A stretch of 64,000 bases of DNA, from assembly GCF_026241755.1 (NCBI RefSeq), contig NZ_JAPJDA010000009.1:62001-126000 (forward strand), read 5' to 3'. How positions within the stretch are numbered: the stretch's first letter is position 1; each line of letters opens with the position of its first letter. Both the position numbers and the translations under genes were made by a program. The notes beneath the pieces were generated by a model. It made no database searches. It saw nothing but the letters and a program-made list of their open reading frames with translations, and was not told the origin of the DNA. The stretch comes from Salinimicrobium profundisediminis (GTDB lineage Bacteria; Bacteroidota; Bacteroidia; Flavobacteriales; Flavobacteriaceae). Positions 43,080 through 52,070 of the stretch are shown here, piece by piece.

Positions 43080-45335
43080 TCAGTGATGCTCAGGTCTTAA
43101 GTTGAGAGGGTTTTCTCCCCTTTCCAACTCCATATAACTGGTTAAGAAATCTTCTTTAATATCAGTATTCAGGAAATTTTCGCATATAAGGGCATAAGCA
43201 TTTTGGACTATGGAAACCATAAGTTCTTTATTCCTCTTTAGCTCTATAACCGCATCGGAAAAACCTTTTTCGTCGTCAAACTTAATAAGTTTTCCGGTCA
43301 GATTATTTGATAAAACTTCAGAGACTCCACCGACATTATATGCCACAACGGGAGTTTTATAGTACATAGCCTCCAATATTACGCCGGGAAGACCTTCTAC
43401 CAGGCTCGGTAATAAAAAGGTGTCAGAAAAAATTAAATAATCCCGGGGATTTTCAATTTCTCCTAAAAAATCAACGTTCTCAGAAAGTTCAAGGTCTGAT
43501 ACCAATTTCTTGATGTTGGGGATTAAAGGCCCTTCTCCGATTAAGCTCAGGTGAAAATTATTATTCTTAGCAACGGTTTTATTAAAAATCTTAATAAGGC
43601 CTATGTGATTTTTTTCCCGTGTAAAGGAGCCTATATGTAAAAGATTGAATTTCTCTTTGTTTTTAAAGGGATTTTTTATTTTTTTTTTATCCAGATCCAA
43701 TGTTTCTTCAACACCCACTGGAATAACTAAACTTTTATTTTTTGTAAAAGGAAATAAAATATTCAGGTCCTTCAGGGAGGCCTGGGAAACTGAAATGATC
43801 AAATCTATTTTTTTCAATAGAAAGGCATTTACATTTTTGGTGAGTTTATTTTTTATATAGAAACTGGAAGTACTGGCATTTCGATAGACCAGGGGGGCTT
43901 TCCATCTAAAAAATAATTTCGAAAGCACTGCATACTTTAAAGTATCAGAAGCATTGGCCTGAATTATATCAGGTTGAAAAGATTTAACGATCTCATTAAG
44001 TTTTCTCCATCCATTTGGATCAAAGCTCCTATGCCGTTTATTCCGGTTCAGGGATTCTATTTTCCCGTCAAATGGAAGATGGGCCGTACCATCATATATA
44101 CTGATGATCTTAACTATATGCCCTGAACTCTGAAGGTGGTTACCCAGTTGAGAAGCAAATACCTCTGCCCCCCGCAGTTGTTTTTTTTGTATAATTTGTA
44201 AGATCCGAAGTTTTTCCTTTTCTAATCGCTTATTTGCTAAACGGGTATATAAGACTTCAAACTTCCTGGCATTCCTCAAAGGATTAAATTCATTTTGAAC
44301 CAGCCTAAAGGCATTTTCTCCCATTTCCTTATTGATTTCAGAATTGGAAACAAGAGAAATAAGACGTTCTTTAAATTCCTTTTTGTCAAAGTTATCTATA
44401 ATAAACCCTGTCTTCCCATTAATTAATACTTCCGGCACTCCACCCACATTAGTGGCCACACTGGGAACCCTTTGACTTGCTGCTTCCAGGATCACTCCGG
44501 GAACTCCCTCTATTTTACTTGCCAAAATAAAACAATCAGCTTGAGACAATAATTCAGGGATGTCCTTTCGAAACCCCAGCAAGAAGACAGTATGCTCAAG
44601 AGACTGCTTTTTTATCTGGTGTTGTATCGAAGAAAAGTTTATCCCATCTCCTACACAAACTAATTTTATTCCGGAATTTTCCTTCTTTATCCTGGAAAAA
44701 ATATCTAAAAGAAACTCATGATTTTTCTCGGGACTAAAATTCCCTATATGCATTACAATCTTGTCTTTATCCTTTAATTTTAATTCATCCCTAAGGCTAT
44801 GATCAATTTGTGATGTTTTTATTTCCTTAATAGGAATGCCACGCCTTATAACTGAAGTTTGCCCTTCAGGATATCCCAAAGTATTTATTAGATCCTGTAT
44901 AGATTCAGATCCCACTGATGTCACGTGAGCTACTCTTTTGAATAGGTACTTGTATACCTTTAGCTTGATGGGACTGTCTATCCATTCGCTGATAGTACTT
45001 ATGTTGCGGTAAGTTATCGGGGTTTTTGGAGTAAAGAAAGAGGCTACCACCATATATTTGAGGGTGTCGGAGCCATTACATTGTACTACGTCCGGTTTTT
45101 CTTTCTTTATGAGTGCAACCAGGTTCTTAACCAAATAGAATGAAAAATTCCCTGTTTTTTTGGTACAAAGGTCAATATTAAGTGCATTTTCAACCTCCAA
45201 GATATCAGAATCATGCTGATAGAGCCCTGCAAAGATAATTTCATGCCCGAATTCTATAAGTTCAGAACTTAAATTTGCTGCGAAAACCTCTGCTCCCCTG
45301 TATTGCCTTTTTGTTACTAATTGTAGAATTTTCAT
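43080..45335 (-). CDS. Tandem GT4 fusion: two complete glycosyltransferase units in one chain
   Basis: At 751 residues this is twice the usual GT4 length. Residues 1 to about 375 and about 376-751 are two related units: MKILQLVTKRQYRGAEVFAA versus LRILQIIQKKQLRGAEVFAS, SDTLKYMV versus SDTLKYAV, YRNISTISEWI versus YRNASTSSFYI, SKIEGVPGVILEA versus SLVEGLPGVILEA, and NVGGVPEVLI versus NVGGVSEVLS. Both keep the EX7E motif, so both may be active. The fusion lacks a stop or frameshift between units. It overlaps the upstream GT4 gene by 4 bp. Both probably add successive or identical sugars to the same repeat unit. Confidence 0.92.
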   Translation of the reverse strand: MKILQLVTKRQYRGAEVFAANLSSELIEFGHEIIFAGLYQHDSDILEVENALNIDLCTKKTGNFSFYLVKNLVALIKKEKPDVVQCNGSDTLKYMVVASFFTPKTPITYRNISTISEWIDSPIKLKVYKYLFKRVAHVTSVGSESIQDLINTLGYPEGQTSVIRRGIPIKEIKTSQIDHSLRDELKLKDKDKIVMHIGNFSPEKNHEFLLDIFSRIKKENSGIKLVCVGDGINFSSIQHQIKKQSLEHTVFLLGFRKDIPELLSQADCFILASKIEGVPGVILEAASQRVPSVATNVGGVPEVLINGKTGFIIDNFDKKEFKERLISLVSNSEINKEMGENAFRLVQNEFNPLRNARKFEVLYTRLANKRLEKEKLRILQIIQKKQLRGAEVFASQLGNHLQSSGHIVKIISIYDGTAHLPFDGKIESLNRNKRHRSFDPNGWRKLNEIVKSFQPDIIQANASDTLKYAVLSKLFFRWKAPLVYRNASTSSFYIKNKLTKNVNAFLLKKIDLIISVSQASLKDLNILFPFTKNKSLVIPVGVEETLDLDKKKIKNPFKNKEKFNLLHIGSFTREKNHIGLIKIFNKTVAKNNNFHLSLIGEGPLIPNIKKLVSDLELSENVDFLGEIENPRDYLIFSDTFLLPSLVEGLPGVILEAMYYKTPVVAYNVGGVSEVLSNNLTGKLIKFDDEKGFSDAVIELKRNKELMVSIVQNAYALICENFLNTDIKEDFLTSYMELERGENPLNLRPEHH

Positions 45336-46474
45336 CGTTGCAATAATTGATCATAGGTCAATTCATACTCATCAACAATTTTATATATTGAAAAATCGGT
45401 CAATGCTTTTCTATATGCTAAATCCAATTTTCCATTCCAGTCAATCGATTTTGCCATTTCCATTTTGGAAACCAGATCCTTAATATTTCCCGGTTCAAAA
45501 ATTAAACTTGTCTCTTTGTTAATACATTCCAAATTCTCAGGTATGTTGGAGGCTATTATCGGAGTCTTGGAGTACATGGCTTCAACCAGAGCACCGGGTA
45601 ATCCTTCATAATACGATGGGAAAATAAAATAGCTTGATTTAGATAATAATTCCGGAACATCACTTCTCTGACCAAGTAATTCAACTTTGTCTTTAAGATT
45701 TAATCTTGTTATTTTAGTTATCAACTCTTTTCTTAGAGGCCCTTCTCCTACTAAAATTAATTTAGAATCAGGAAATTTGATCAAATGTTCGGCAAATGCA
45801 TGAACTAAATCTAATTGACCTTTTCTTTTAATCAATCTACCTACACAGATATAAAGATCAATGTGATTTTTACCTGAGTTACTAGGCTGTTTCTCGATAT
45901 TTACCTGATCGAAAATTTCCGGATCTCTTCCACGGTAAATCACTTTTACTTTACCAGGATTAAGCCCAAGGGCACTAGATGTAGTTTTTTTTATAGTTTC
46001 TGAATTGGAAAAATAGAAATCGACCTTTGAAGATGATTTTGCATCTTTAATTTGAGTATAGAATAATTTTAGGGCTCTTATAGGTGACAACGTTTTGTAA
46101 CGTTGCATGCCATAGGTGTTATTTACCAAGCTGTTTATTAAAACATATTCATGTGATCTACTTATTTCTCGGGATAATAAACAAGATCTGATTAAAGTTG
46201 CATGAATAACCAAAGGTTTTATACTGGAAACGATTTTATCCAACTCCGTTTTAAGAAAAGTTTGTTTTGTTTCTTTTTCAAAATCAAGACTGATTACCTT
46301 AATACCTCTTTGAACATACTCCTCTTTTAGATGTGAACCTTTAAATAAAGTTACAACGATTGGTTTATATCTTTTAAATCTACTTGAAATCTCTAATATG
46401 CTGCGTTCTGCACCCCCAATTTCTAAAGTATCCAGTATAAATAAAACAATAGGTTTCTCTTCCAAAATTTCCAT
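45332..46474 (-). CDS. GT4 glycosyltransferase
   Basis: Family 4 glycosyltransferase of 380 residues. VLFILDTLEIGGAERSILEI is the start of the acceptor domain, ICVGRLIKRKGQLDLVHAF the donor domain and FPSYYEGLPGALVEAMYSK the EX7E motif. I choose ATG 46474 (MEILEEKPI), which follows the upstream GT2 stop (46476) by one base, rather than the longer frame to 46567 that would overlap it by 92 bp. It overlaps the tandem GT4 gene by 4 bp, so the set is one operon. Confidence 0.86.
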   Translation of the reverse strand: MEILEEKPIVLFILDTLEIGGAERSILEISSRFKRYKPIVVTLFKGSHLKEEYVQRGIKVISLDFEKETKQTFLKTELDKIVSSIKPLVIHATLIRSCLLSREISRSHEYVLINSLVNNTYGMQRYKTLSPIRALKLFYTQIKDAKSSSKVDFYFSNSETIKKTTSSALGLNPGKVKVIYRGRDPEIFDQVNIEKQPSNSGKNHIDLYICVGRLIKRKGQLDLVHAFAEHLIKFPDSKLILVGEGPLRKELITKITRLNLKDKVELLGQRSDVPELLSKSSYFIFPSYYEGLPGALVEAMYSKTPIIASNIPENLECINKETSLIFEPGNIKDLVSKMEMAKSIDWNGKLDLAYRKALTDFSIYKIVDEYELTYDQLLQR

Positions 46475-46475
46475 T

Positions 46476-47363
46476 TTAACTAGACAACTGTTTGTGAAGC
46501 TGGATAGCTTTCTTTTTTGGAAACATTTTAAACAACATATATAGAATAGTGGGTTTAACGCCGTCAAATCTAATTATTGAATAAGCTTTCTTGGCTAATT
46601 CTATATCTCCATCGTATAACGAAAGCCAGAGCAATTTATAATACCATTTAAACCTTAATATGTCATCATTTAGTATTGTCTCTTTATTTTTTTCAATTAT
46701 TATGTCATAAGATTTTTTCTTTTCTGAAAAGTCTGATCTAACACTCCCGGGCTGAGTATTTATAGAAAGTAATATTTCTTCTAATACAGTATATTGAAAT
46801 TTCATCCGGAGCCTGATTAAAAAATCCGTATCTACTGCTGTTCTCAATCTTTCATCAAATCTTAAATCCGAAAAACATTTTCTTTTAATAAGAAAACCTC
46901 TACCAATTCCTACATGTAACTGATAAAGAAATTGATCCGGATGGCATTTTGTCTTTGGTATCCAAATTGAATCAGTGTAACTTCTATCTATTGCAACGGT
47001 TCTTGTACCGGACCAGAGAAAATCAGCATCTTTACTATTGCTCAGTTTATTAAAAGCCTTTTCTAAATAATCCGGTAAATATTCATCATCACTATCTAAG
47101 AAAGCGATATAATCACCTTTTGCGTTTTCCACCCCCACATTTCTGGCTACAGCATTTCCTCCATTTTCTTTATATCCAATAAAGCGAATTCTTGGATCCT
47201 CAAAACTCTTTACTACCTCCTCAGTATTATCGGTAGAAGCGTCATCAACTATTAAATATTCAAAATTATCATAGGTCTGATCAAGAACACTTTTTATAGC
47301 CCGTTGAATCAGGTGCCCACGATTATAGGTAGGTGTAATAACACTAATTAATTTCGGTTCCAT
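46476..47363 (-). CDS. GT2 glycosyltransferase
   Basis: Family 2 glycosyltransferase of 295 residues: LISVITPTYNRGHLIQRAIK at the start, FEYLIVDDASTDNTEEVVKS as the first acidic motif, YIAFLDSDDEYLPDYLEKAF with the DxD site. It is coupled to the upstream hexapeptide acyltransferase gene by a TAATG overlap at 47363, and directly precedes the GT4 gene. Sugar specificity cannot be read from sequence. Confidence 0.88.
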   Translation of the reverse strand: MEPKLISVITPTYNRGHLIQRAIKSVLDQTYDNFEYLIVDDASTDNTEEVVKSFEDPRIRFIGYKENGGNAVARNVGVENAKGDYIAFLDSDDEYLPDYLEKAFNKLSNSKDADFLWSGTRTVAIDRSYTDSIWIPKTKCHPDQFLYQLHVGIGRGFLIKRKCFSDLRFDERLRTAVDTDFLIRLRMKFQYTVLEEILLSINTQPGSVRSDFSEKKKSYDIIIEKNKETILNDDILRFKWYYKLLWLSLYDGDIELAKKAYSIIRFDGVKPTILYMLFKMFPKKKAIQLHKQLSS

Positions 47364-48052
47364 TAAACTATATTCTTAATTTTTTCTATTGTAAGATCAT
47401 TTTCAAAAAGTGATTTATTCCTTTTGATTCTTTCCTCATCCCAATCCCACCATTTAATTCTTTCCAGCTCTTTTTGAATTTCTTCATCAAATCTGTATTT
47501 AATTATTTTTCCAGGATTACCTCCCACAATGGCATAATTCGGTACATCCTTCGTAATAACTGTATTTGCTGCAATTACCGCTCCATTCCCAATCTTAACA
47601 CCAGACAGAATAACAGAATGGGCCCCTATCCATACATCATTTCCAATAATAATATCACCTTTAGATGATAAATCCTTTTGAGATTTATCATTGAAAAATC
47701 TTTTAAAAATGAGATAAGTCGATAAAGAATGGAATTTATGATTAAACTCCTGTATTGATACATTTCGGGCTATAGAACAGAATTTTCCAATTTTCACTTT
47801 ATTTATCCCCGAAATAATATCAAGATTAGGACCATTTATAGATGTATAATCATCAATCTCAACATTTCCCGATACATAAACTCCTCCAACGAGCCTAACA
47901 CTCCTTCCAATCCAGATCTTTCCCTTTAAATTTACCTGGTTTAAATAAGCCGAATTGTCTATATAACTCCCTCTGGTAAGTTTTCGATAATTATAGAATC
48001 TTAATAATCTAAAAAGGTAATTACTTATTATTGTTTTTATTTTCCCTAGCAT
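47363..48052 (-). CDS. Hexapeptide-repeat acyltransferase
   Basis: A 229-residue left-handed beta-helix protein of the LacA/CysE/NodL-like group. WIGRSVRLVGGVYVSGNVE and IGNDVWIGAHSVILSGVKIG are hexapeptide turns; HKFHSLSTY gives the histidine expected at the active site; ITKDVPNYAIVGGNPGK is the usual C-terminal signature. It should O-acetylate a sugar of the repeat unit. It lies 12 bp after the flippase gene and is coupled to the GT2 gene. Confidence 0.88.
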   Translation of the reverse strand: MLGKIKTIISNYLFRLLRFYNYRKLTRGSYIDNSAYLNQVNLKGKIWIGRSVRLVGGVYVSGNVEIDDYTSINGPNLDIISGINKVKIGKFCSIARNVSIQEFNHKFHSLSTYLIFKRFFNDKSQKDLSSKGDIIIGNDVWIGAHSVILSGVKIGNGAVIAANTVITKDVPNYAIVGGNPGKIIKYRFDEEIQKELERIKWWDWDEERIKRNKSLFENDLTIEKIKNIV

Positions 48053-48064
48053 AAGAGTTTTTAT

Positions 48065-49498
48065 CTAAATGGATCCTTTTTCATAAACCTCCTCATTTTT
48101 TAAAAGCTTATTAAAATGCCAAACTAAAAGGCTTCCAGTGAGTAAAGTAAAAAGGGAGATGAGCAACTTTATATAAAAATTTAATTCAACAGCAAAATAA
48201 GCAATCACCGTAAGGACTATTGTTGTAAAAAGCCATAAGAGAGGATAATACTTAACTTCTGTATTATCTTTAAAAACCTTAAAATAATAGCCTGCATAGC
48301 CCATGAACATATAAGCTACAAATGTGGTGAACGCAGCTACTTCAAAACCAAATAATGGAAGTAATAAAAGATTTAAAATTACATTTATTATTCCTGCTGT
48401 TAGAGTCAATTTCCACATTACGTTTGTAAATTCATAGAACATCGTCTTAGAACTAAATGCTAAATACATGGGGCGATAATTATAAGCCATCACTATAACA
48501 ATCCCCAGATAGTACATTTTAGCTAGTTCCTCATTTCGAATTAGAAAATCAAAAGCCTCTTTCATCCATAAACAAACACCAAATGTTAAAAGAAAAAAGC
48601 TGGTTTGTAAAATAAAAATTAGATTGCGAGCTTTCTTTTCCTGTTTTTTTTTATAAAATCCATTAATCAAAGGCCCCACCGCCAGGCCACTCGCAGTCCC
48701 CAATGAATTCATCACGTTGCCAACCGTATAGGCAACATTGTATTTTCCAATATCTCCTGTTCCTATTTTCATTACATCCATAACCATCTTATCAGAGCTA
48801 TTTAGAAGATAAGAAGAGTAATAATGAGGAACTAGTGGAAGGCTTACCTTTAGAGAGTTCCTTATAAGCCTCCTTTTAAAATTATAAATAGGTTTAAACC
48901 CAAGAACAAAGTTCAATGGATAGAAAAAAGAAACATTATATATCATTCCAACTATAAATGATGACCAAAACCAACCCATATAACCCATTTTATAATGGGA
49001 TATAAAAAGTATATTTAAACCAATTCCAAGAAAACCAAAAATGGCACTTCGGGATGCGATTTGAACAGGTTTCTGCTTCAGTTGATAATAAGCCGTACCA
49101 ATAGATTTTGTGGGCCCAAAAAATATAAGAGGCCCCATATTTAGAAATAATATGGTCCACTTATCTTTTTCGGCAACATCTGGGATTACCATATAAATTA
49201 AAAGTCCTAAGATAAAAGCATATATAATATTCCAATAGTTAAGAAAACCATATATCTGCCTCCAGGCCCATTTATATTGACCCGGGGATTTAAAAAATGC
49301 ATTTACCAGAACAACTTTTAATCCCAAAGTAGCTAATACTGATATAGCCGAAGTATAGGCTGTTAGGACTCCTGAAACGCCATAATCAATATCGGTTAGA
49401 TCTTTTGTGATAATAGGAAGAGCGAGAAAACTGCCGATCTTGGTTATTTGAGGTGCCAGGCCATAGATAGCTGTATGAGAAAATAGTTTTTTTATCAT
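48065..49498 (-). CDS. Wzx-type oligosaccharide flippase
   Basis: A polytopic membrane protein of 477 residues with about 12-14 transmembrane helices, of the MOP/PST exporter family (starts LFSHTAIYGLAPQITKIGSF, with YNVAYTVGNVMNSLGTAS in the middle). It should turn undecaprenyl-linked repeat units to the periplasmic face for polymerisation. It is 12 bp upstream of the acyltransferase and follows the KpsS-like gene by 79 bp. A second flippase lies at 60801-62246; this one is closer to the pseudaminic acid genes. Confidence 0.88.
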   Translation of the reverse strand: MIKKLFSHTAIYGLAPQITKIGSFLALPIITKDLTDIDYGVSGVLTAYTSAISVLATLGLKVVLVNAFFKSPGQYKWAWRQIYGFLNYWNIIYAFILGLLIYMVIPDVAEKDKWTILFLNMGPLIFFGPTKSIGTAYYQLKQKPVQIASRSAIFGFLGIGLNILFISHYKMGYMGWFWSSFIVGMIYNVSFFYPLNFVLGFKPIYNFKRRLIRNSLKVSLPLVPHYYSSYLLNSSDKMVMDVMKIGTGDIGKYNVAYTVGNVMNSLGTASGLAVGPLINGFYKKKQEKKARNLIFILQTSFFLLTFGVCLWMKEAFDFLIRNEELAKMYYLGIVIVMAYNYRPMYLAFSSKTMFYEFTNVMWKLTLTAGIINVILNLLLLPLFGFEVAAFTTFVAYMFMGYAGYYFKVFKDNTEVKYYPLLWLFTTIVLTVIAYFAVELNFYIKLLISLFTLLTGSLLVWHFNKLLKNEEVYEKGSI

Positions 49499-49577
49499 TC
49501 AGATTCTTTCTTCTTATGGGTTTGATTTAGGCGTTCCAATCTCAGTTTACGCAGCAAAATAATAGGTTTTATATTCC

Positions 49578-51026
49578 CTACTTTAATAATAATTCAATCG
49601 CAGAAATCATTTCATTTTTTACACTAATTTTTTTTCTTCCTTCCAGACTCTCAATCAAAGGCCAAAGATCTCCTTTAGTTTGTTTAAAATTCATCTTCTC
49701 ATCTATGATATCAGAAAAATACACTTCACCTAGCGGATCAACTATTATATTTGGAGTTCCCAACATAGAAGCTTCCAATACACAGCCCGATGACTTTGAA
49801 ATATGTACACTTGCATTTTTTAAAACAAGAGGTAAGGGCAAGTTTGTAGCGTCATCAAGATTAACTAGATGATCTAAACTACGTTCATTTATCACTGCCT
49901 TTATTTCCAGAATATCATTCTCCGTCATTCGGGGGTGCATTCTTAACCACCATTCGTATCCATCCTTTGTACTCTCAATAGCATCTAAAAGGATATCTGG
50001 AAGAAAGGGTAAAATTGGTTGCAAAGAAAAAAGGAGTATTTTTTTTTCTTCAAAATGCTTTAGGTCGTAATGTTGTGATTCCAGAAAGTATACCCATGGA
50101 TTCCCCCCCTTAATCACATTGTGGAATGAAGTATTATTCAACCTATTTTGTAAATTGCTTAAAGACATGTCATCCCAAACCCAGAAATAATCAGGCAAAC
50201 AGGTATATCCGGCATTGGGTACCTTATTAAATCCTGTATATGCCGCATGTAGCATACCCTGAGGGCCATGTTGAACATCAACTGATCGAACTCCCTTTCT
50301 ACTAGCGGCCAGATTTAAACCATACATCGCATCGTGATAATAGCATAATTCAAAGCAAAGCTTTGCGTTTGTAGCCTTTAGTAAAAGTTCATAAACTTTC
50401 GCCCAGTTTAACACTGCGATAATTTTTTTAAAAAAAGCCTTTTTATTAAAATGAACTTTAAAAGAATGTTCATACTCAGCTATTATAATTTGTAGTAGCT
50501 CATTGTTTGCCAATGAAGTCCACGTATCTTTTCTTTTAGTTATTCTTTTAAAAAAATAATAAATCGAGGTTAAAGGAAAATGATTTTCTTTGAGTGTATA
50601 ATCCTTTCTATTTTTTACAGAATAGTCTGCGTTCAAAAATTTTACTTTCTCATGATCTAAATATTCACTCATGGGATCATAAAACCTGTTTACGAACTTA
50701 CTCCTATAATATGACCTGTGAGTATGAGAAGCAGCAAAGATCACATCAACTTTGTTTATAAGGCCAAATTTTAGCTTTAAATACCCAATAAAACCTTTTA
50801 CATTTTCTAGAATATTATATAATTTAAATTTTAGAGCTTTTGAGCTTTGTATGGGTTGATTAGTATTCTTTATATATCCTTCTCTTTTTACAATATCCTT
50901 AAAAAGAGACCAACGTAATATCGGCCAAATATGAAGATCATTTTGCTTAAGTTTCCCACAATCATAATTTACTTCTACCTCATTAAGCCAATCAATAATC
51001 TCTTTTCTTTTTTCAAGCATATCCAA
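49578..51026 (-). CDS. Probable capsule glycosyltransferase, polysaccharide-biosynthesis type
   Basis: A 482-residue soluble protein. It opens with an IIDWLNEVEVNYDCGKLKQ, then HIWPILRWSLF stretch seen in capsule-locus proteins, has a middle VDVQHGPQGMLHAAYTGFNK segment resembling the 'HG' acceptor motif of GT-B enzymes such as KpsS/CDP-glycerol-type transferases, and a later EYEW-like WWLRMHPRMTENDI and HISKSSGCVLEASMLGTPNI donor region. Placed directly after pseI, it is a candidate pseudaminic-acid transferase. No exact family was recalled, so this is inference from motifs and position. Confidence 0.6.
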   Translation of the reverse strand: MDMLEKRKEIIDWLNEVEVNYDCGKLKQNDLHIWPILRWSLFKDIVKREGYIKNTNQPIQSSKALKFKLYNILENVKGFIGYLKLKFGLINKVDVIFAASHTHRSYYRSKFVNRFYDPMSEYLDHEKVKFLNADYSVKNRKDYTLKENHFPLTSIYYFFKRITKRKDTWTSLANNELLQIIIAEYEHSFKVHFNKKAFFKKIIAVLNWAKVYELLLKATNAKLCFELCYYHDAMYGLNLAASRKGVRSVDVQHGPQGMLHAAYTGFNKVPNAGYTCLPDYFWVWDDMSLSNLQNRLNNTSFHNVIKGGNPWVYFLESQHYDLKHFEEKKILLFSLQPILPFLPDILLDAIESTKDGYEWWLRMHPRMTENDILEIKAVINERSLDHLVNLDDATNLPLPLVLKNASVHISKSSGCVLEASMLGTPNIIVDPLGEVYFSDIIDEKMNFKQTKGDLWPLIESLEGRKKISVKNEMISAIELLLK

Positions 51027-51038
51027 ACTTTTCCTAAA

Positions 51039-52070
51039 TTAAATTTTAAATGGCTCACCTCTTTTAAAGCTTCGAGGAGATTTAGTCCCAATTAATGATT
51101 TTAAATGCTTTGGATGCATACCGAAGCCAGGTCGAATAGATTTGACATTTTTTTCAGTAATAGGCTCTCCCTCTTTTATATCATCTACTACATATAAAGA
51201 TCTCGAGAATTCTCTTCCTTTTTTCTGTTTTTCTGTTAGATGATAGTCCACCTTTCCAATTGCCTTTCCAGCATTACGAACAGCCTTTACCATTTCAGAA
51301 AATTCTTTTTCATCTAAGGAAAAAGAGGCATCGGGACCTCCAACATTCTTATCCAGAATAAAATGTTTTTCAATCACCCTTGCTCCAAAACAGGTAGCCA
51401 CAACCGGCACCGTAATACCAAGTGTATGATCAGACAAACCACTAATAACATTATATCTTTCTGCCAGGTCCCTTACCATTACCATATTTGCTTCTTCTAT
51501 AGGCGCCGGATATGAGGAAGTACACTTGAGTAATATGATATTATTATTACCCATTTTTTTACAGGCTTCCAGTGCTAATTCAATATCCTGTTGTTCTGCG
51601 ATCCCGGTGGAGATTATAACCGGTTTACCTTTAGACGCTACTAATTCTATAAGTGGTATATCGGTTATTTCAAAGGATGCTATTTTATATGCAGGAACAT
51701 CAAGGTTTTCCAGGAATTCCACCGAAGTAGGATCAAACGGTGAAGAAAAACATTCAAGACCTTCCCGTTTCGCTTCTTCCATTATTATGGGATGCCATTC
51801 CCAGGGCGTATAAGCTTCTTTATACAGGTCGTACAAATATTTTCCGTCCCAAATTGTACCCTGTTTTAACCTGAAATCTTCCCTCTTGGAATCTATTGTT
51901 ATGGTATCTGCAGTATACGTTTGCAATTTAATGGCATCCGCGCCCGCCCTTTTTGCAGCTCTTACAGATTCCAGGGCGGTATCCAGACTACCATTATGAT
52001 TGGCTGATAGTTCCGCTATGATAAATACTTCATTACTATTCTTACCAATTGAAAAGTTTCCTATTTTCAT
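51039..52070 (-). CDS. pseI: Pseudaminic acid synthase (NeuB family)
   Basis: Condenses phosphoenolpyruvate with 2,4-diacetamido-2,4,6-trideoxy-L-altrose to give pseudaminic acid. The 343-residue protein has the NeuB TIM barrel (FIIAELSANHNGSLDTALES; DAIKLQTYTADTITID; HTLGITVPVVATCFGARVIE; KHFILDKNVGGPDASFSL) and a C-terminal SAF antifreeze-like domain (SLYVVDDIKEGEPITEKNVK, about 285-343). NeuB versus PseI cannot be split by motif alone; the neighbouring PseB, PseC and PseG genes decide it. It overlaps the PseG-GNAT gene by 4 bp. Confidence 0.92.
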   Translation of the reverse strand: MKIGNFSIGKNSNEVFIIAELSANHNGSLDTALESVRAAKRAGADAIKLQTYTADTITIDSKREDFRLKQGTIWDGKYLYDLYKEAYTPWEWHPIIMEEAKREGLECFSSPFDPTSVEFLENLDVPAYKIASFEITDIPLIELVASKGKPVIISTGIAEQQDIELALEACKKMGNNNIILLKCTSSYPAPIEEANMVMVRDLAERYNVISGLSDHTLGITVPVVATCFGARVIEKHFILDKNVGGPDASFSLDEKEFSEMVKAVRNAGKAIGKVDYHLTEKQKKGREFSRSLYVVDDIKEGEPITEKNVKSIRPGFGMHPKHLKSLIGTKSPRSFKRGEPFKI

